A stretch of 64,000 nt of DNA from Trema orientale. Its lineage: Eukaryota; Streptophyta; Magnoliopsida; Rosales; Cannabaceae. The translations under genes were made by a program, and so were the position numbers. This document shows, piece by piece, positions 60,614 to 64,000 of this stretch (positions within the stretch are counted from its first letter, which is position 1; each line of letters opens with the position of its first letter). Location of the stretch: NCBI GenBank assembly GCA_002914845.1, contig JXTC01000087.1:739697-803696 (forward strand), read 5' to 3'. The notes below the pieces were generated by a model. The model was not told the origin of the DNA. It made no database searches and saw nothing but the letters and a program-made list of their open reading frames with translations.

Positions 60614-61966
60614 AGTTGACAGAAAAAAAAACAATGTACAAAATTTTAGAAACTTGGGTATTTTAGTCAATACACTACTGATTTCATTCAATTCCAATGT
60701 CTAACCAAACAAAGTAATTCTTATTCCAATACTGATTCCTATTTTGAACCAAACAATGGAATAACATTCTTATTCCTATTCTTATTCTATTCCATTACGA
60801 TTCCCATTATGATTCTAATTCCTATTCTTATTCTAATTACATTATGTGAACCAAACACAACCTAAGTGTATTAATGCAACAAGTTCAAAGATTGGGTGGC
60901 AATTTAAAAGTTAGGGGTCAAACTAAAAGATAACTCCAAAAAATATTTTCATTTAGTGTTAAATAAAGTATTGGTCCTTGAATTATACTTATTGTATCAC
61001 TTTATTCCATATAATGGTCCTTGATTATTTTTCTTTTTATAGAAAATAGTCATGGATAAAGCGTATAATTGGGCATTATTTACTTTTATAAGTTAGAATC
61101 TCATTTTTAGGCATAATTACTAATCTGTGTGCTTTGCACGAGACTCATTTCTGTTAAAAATTTAACAGTTTGTGAAAAAAATGGTCATTACTTCAATAAT
61201 TGTATAAGTCTTGATAATCTACTGTGTAAATTAAAAATTCAGAATCTCTTTTTTTTACCATAGTTTTCAAATCATGTGCTTTATAATATCTTATTTCTGT
61301 TAAATATTTCACAGTTTGAGACAAAATGATCATTATTACTACAATTAAATAATTCATAGACTATTACTATGTAAGTTGAAAATTCAAGAGGTAAAGTGAT
61401 ACAACATGCATAATTCAGGGGCTATTAATAGTGAAAAAGACACCTAGTACTACCTTTTGATAAATAATACCAAGAATACTATGTCCAAACTTTTACTTAT
61501 TTTTGTACTACTTTTTTTTAGAAAAATAATAAATTCTTGCTAAGAAAGACCAAATAACGTCTTAGAATTTCCATTTTTTCTTGTTTCTTTTTGCTATTAG
61601 TTTACTTGTAGCTGATCACTCTTAAAACTAATTACCAATTTATTATTAGAAATCATAAACTAATTGATTTTTAGAAACTAGAAACCAAATTGGTTACTAA
61701 AAACCAACAAATATATTGGTTTCTACCATAAATATCATAATTATTTAGTTAATAAAAATTAAAAGCCAAATTAGTTTCTATCATAAATAATAGAACTGTT
61801 TGGTTAATTTAATTATTGATTACTAAAAACCAATTTAGTTACTGGAAACTAGTTACCAGAATCTAAAAACTAATATATATTTCTGTTGCTTTTACTTCAA
61901 AATATAATTACTTAATTTGAGAATTTGATCATATTCTTCAGCGTCCTTGTTCAATGCCTCACCTAA
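60614..61966. other. Intergenic stretch with short ATTCC/ATTCT and CTAAAAACCAA repeats
   Basis: Around 60710-60845, TTCCTATTCTTATTC-like words repeat. Around 61610-61880, variants of TAGTTACTAGAAACCAAATTGG recur and lead into the next minisatellite. No gene seen. Confidence 0.5.
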
Positions 61967-62465
61967 TTCTTGCTACAGGACAATCTACAAAAAGAAAATC
62001 ACAATAACTTTTAGGAAACTTTCATTGTTTACTATGATTTGAAAAAGAAACCACAATGGTTTCTAGAAAACTTTCATGGTTTATTGTGATTTACTTAGCT
62101 ACAGGACATTCTGCTAAAAGGAAATCACAATGATTTCTAGGAAACCTTTGTGGTTTCCTATGATTTATTTAGTTATAGGACATTCTGCGAAAAAAAAAAC
62201 CACAATAGTTTCTCAGAAATGTTCGTAGTTTCATGTAATTTACTTACGTATAGGATATTCGGGTAAAGGAAACTAAATTGGTTTCTAGGAAACCTTTGTG
62301 CTTTCCTATAATTTACTTACGTATAGGACTTTCGGCTAAAAGAAACTAAACTGGTTTCCAAGAAACTTTTGTAGTTTTTTGTGATTTACTTACTTACAAA
62401 ATATTTCACTAATTAGAAACCAAATTAAACTAAATTGGTTTCTAGGAAACCATAGTGACTTATTT
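61967..62465. repeat. Minisatellite, about 75-bp unit, about 6 copies
   Basis: Units start near TACAGGACATTCTGCTAAAA (about 61974, 62099, 62173, 62250, 62322 and 62394) and contain AATCACAATGATTTCTAGG, AAACCTTTGTGGTTTCC and ATGATTTACTTA. The inner ACCACAA/TTGTGGT and AAATCA/TGATTT pairs give each unit small hairpins. The first unit is longer. Confidence 0.85.
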
Positions 62466-64000
62466 ACTAAAATGCCACCGTATTTTCTAGCTTCCAAAGT
62501 ATTTAAAAAAATGTCATAAAAATGTTGTACGAATTTTTATTATTTTTGAAAGATCATAAATTTGGTAATATTTTTTAAAAAATAGGTATAAGTGTCCAAA
62601 ACCCTTATTAATATCATTAACCCTTTTATTTATCTTAAATGGACACGCAAATAATATGTGGCTAGTTGGCAAATGTGAGAGTCAAAATGAGATTGGAACT
62701 AAGCTATAATTGAAAATCATTGTTTTAAAATAAGAATAACAAATTATTTTTTGTGACGGATGAATGCAACACATGGAAAACCGGAAAGCGACATTGTTAT
62801 TTACTAGTATTGAGGCACGTGCCTCATTAGCCCAAAAAACGTTTATAAAGATCATACCTTTACATAATCAATAAAGCAAGTGATTAAAAATAAAATATTT
62901 ATTTATAAACTTGTTACAATAATATCCTATTCTAGTCTTTTAAAATTCTAATTATTTTTTTAATACTATTATATTACTATAATAATGTTCTCCCTTATGA
63001 TTATTATCACATTGAATATTATTATTTTTAAGCAAAAACAATCAAATCGATAATAATTTTGAGCCAAGAAGAGATACTTAAAAAATAAAAAAGCTATTGG
63101 AATTTTTTTTAATACAAAAACTGAATAGACAAAATGAAATTAGAAAAGATAAAATAAAATAAAAAGAAAACAAAAACTAACATAATCATACACCAAAAAA
63201 TGAAAGCAAAAAAACAGCTAAAAACACGTAAATAAAAATTTGTTTTACCTTTTTCTTTTTTTTTTTTATTTTTTGGAAAAAAACTAATTCTTAAATTATA
63301 CGAGTTTAAAAAAACTTGGAGAAAACTTTTAAAAGAAAATATTAAACTTTTAAAAGAAAATATTTATGAACACTTTTTTTTAAATATCACACTTGTCTAA
63401 TCTTATATCTTGAAAATTGTGATCTATATCAAAGAAAAAAAATAAACATAAAAGTGTAAAAGATATCATTCACAGCTTACTGCTTCATGGGGAAAATTTT
63501 TAAATGAAAATATTTATCAACACTTTCATACGATTTGAAAAAAAAAAAAAAATAGAAGTGTACAAAATCTTAACCATTTGACATATACATGGGGTTTATT
63601 TCAAAAAAAGAGAATTAGAAAAAAAAAACATCCACAGTGCACGTGAAATTAAGCACACACAAAAAAAAAAGAAATAAATAAAATACAAAAGTATATAAAA
63701 AAAAATGAAAAACCTATTAACTAAATGGGTCTACATGAAAATAAAATACTTTAAACAAACCCGAATAGTTGTACCTGTACGATTGGTTAGTGGCAGAAAG
63801 TTGGGCAAAAAAAACTTGTGGCAGAATATGCACTATTCATCAAGCTCCTACGCTACGCGGCTTATTATATATAGAATAGATATACAGGACACAAAAAAAA
63901 AAAAAAAAATTCAACAGAAAAAAGAAACAGCACAAAAATCTTAAAATTATAAACCCGACACAAACTTTGAGCAAAAAAAGACTCGTCCTCATTATACATG
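62466..64000. other. AT-rich end of window, no gene seen
   Basis: A-rich runs and short open frames only; the 79-codon frame at 63705-63944 has low-complexity Lys-rich sequence and no domain. CTTTTAAAAGAAAATATT is duplicated near 63327-63363. Confidence 0.45.

Noticed and set aside
63705..63944. Plus-strand 79-codon frame near the window end
   Set aside because: Low-complexity Lys-rich translation of A-rich DNA without a domain or splice context.

Overview
The window is AT-rich nuclear DNA of a flowering plant, most likely a eudicot. The evidence is four intron-containing genes of land-plant families with GT-AG introns, together with plant classes of transposon (Helitron, CACTA, PIF/Harbinger, Ty3-gypsy, MULE-type MITEs, tRNA-type SINEs). 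I cannot name the species. No tRNA, rRNA or CRISPR array is visible.

Four genes look intact. On the minus strand at 12071-15860 is a phospholipase D alpha (3 coding exons, 807 aa, both HKD motifs). On the plus strand at 27729-28771 is an AP2/ERF factor of the WIN1/SHINE clade (2 exons, 222 aa). On the plus strand at 37210-39982 is LOLITA, the sigma-like small subunit of the endocytic TPLATE complex (5 coding exons, 147 aa). On the plus strand at 51893-52650 is an ATS3-type embryo-specific secreted protein (3 exons, 172 aa). They are separated by many kilobases and do not form a functional cluster.

The rest is transposon-derived, in order. 1-4627: a decayed Helitron RepHel gene cut short in its helicase, fused to a hAT transposase fragment and split by a 172-bp MITE. 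6149-9400: a direct repeat of about 510 bp around a tandem array, with the second MITE copy at its right edge. 16891-24000: a two-copy repeat, a SINE, homopolymer tracts and a 9-bp-TSD MITE. 29881-35440: a SINE-like unit, a complete non-autonomous CACTA element (30375-31656), another SINE and several MITE or dispersed repeats. 40442-44930: Harbinger remnants, a foldback element whose arms are tandem repeats, and a broken copy of the LOLITA 5' region carrying a 961-bp insertion. 44932-48854: a truncated Ty3-gypsy element with its 5' LTR and PBS. 49690-50345: an RNase H-like pseudogene. 53746-59721: an LTR element with a 5-bp TSD that carries only gag and whose two LTRs have different central modules. 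60432-60603: the third copy of the 172-bp MITE. 61967-62465: a minisatellite.

The most interesting signals are structural. They are the three-copy palindromic MITE family with a recognisable empty site, the LTR element with swapped LTR centres, the foldback element with tandem-repeat arms, the permuted SINE-like units, and the LOLITA 5' duplication with a nested insertion history. I found no gene set suggesting a new biochemical or defence system.
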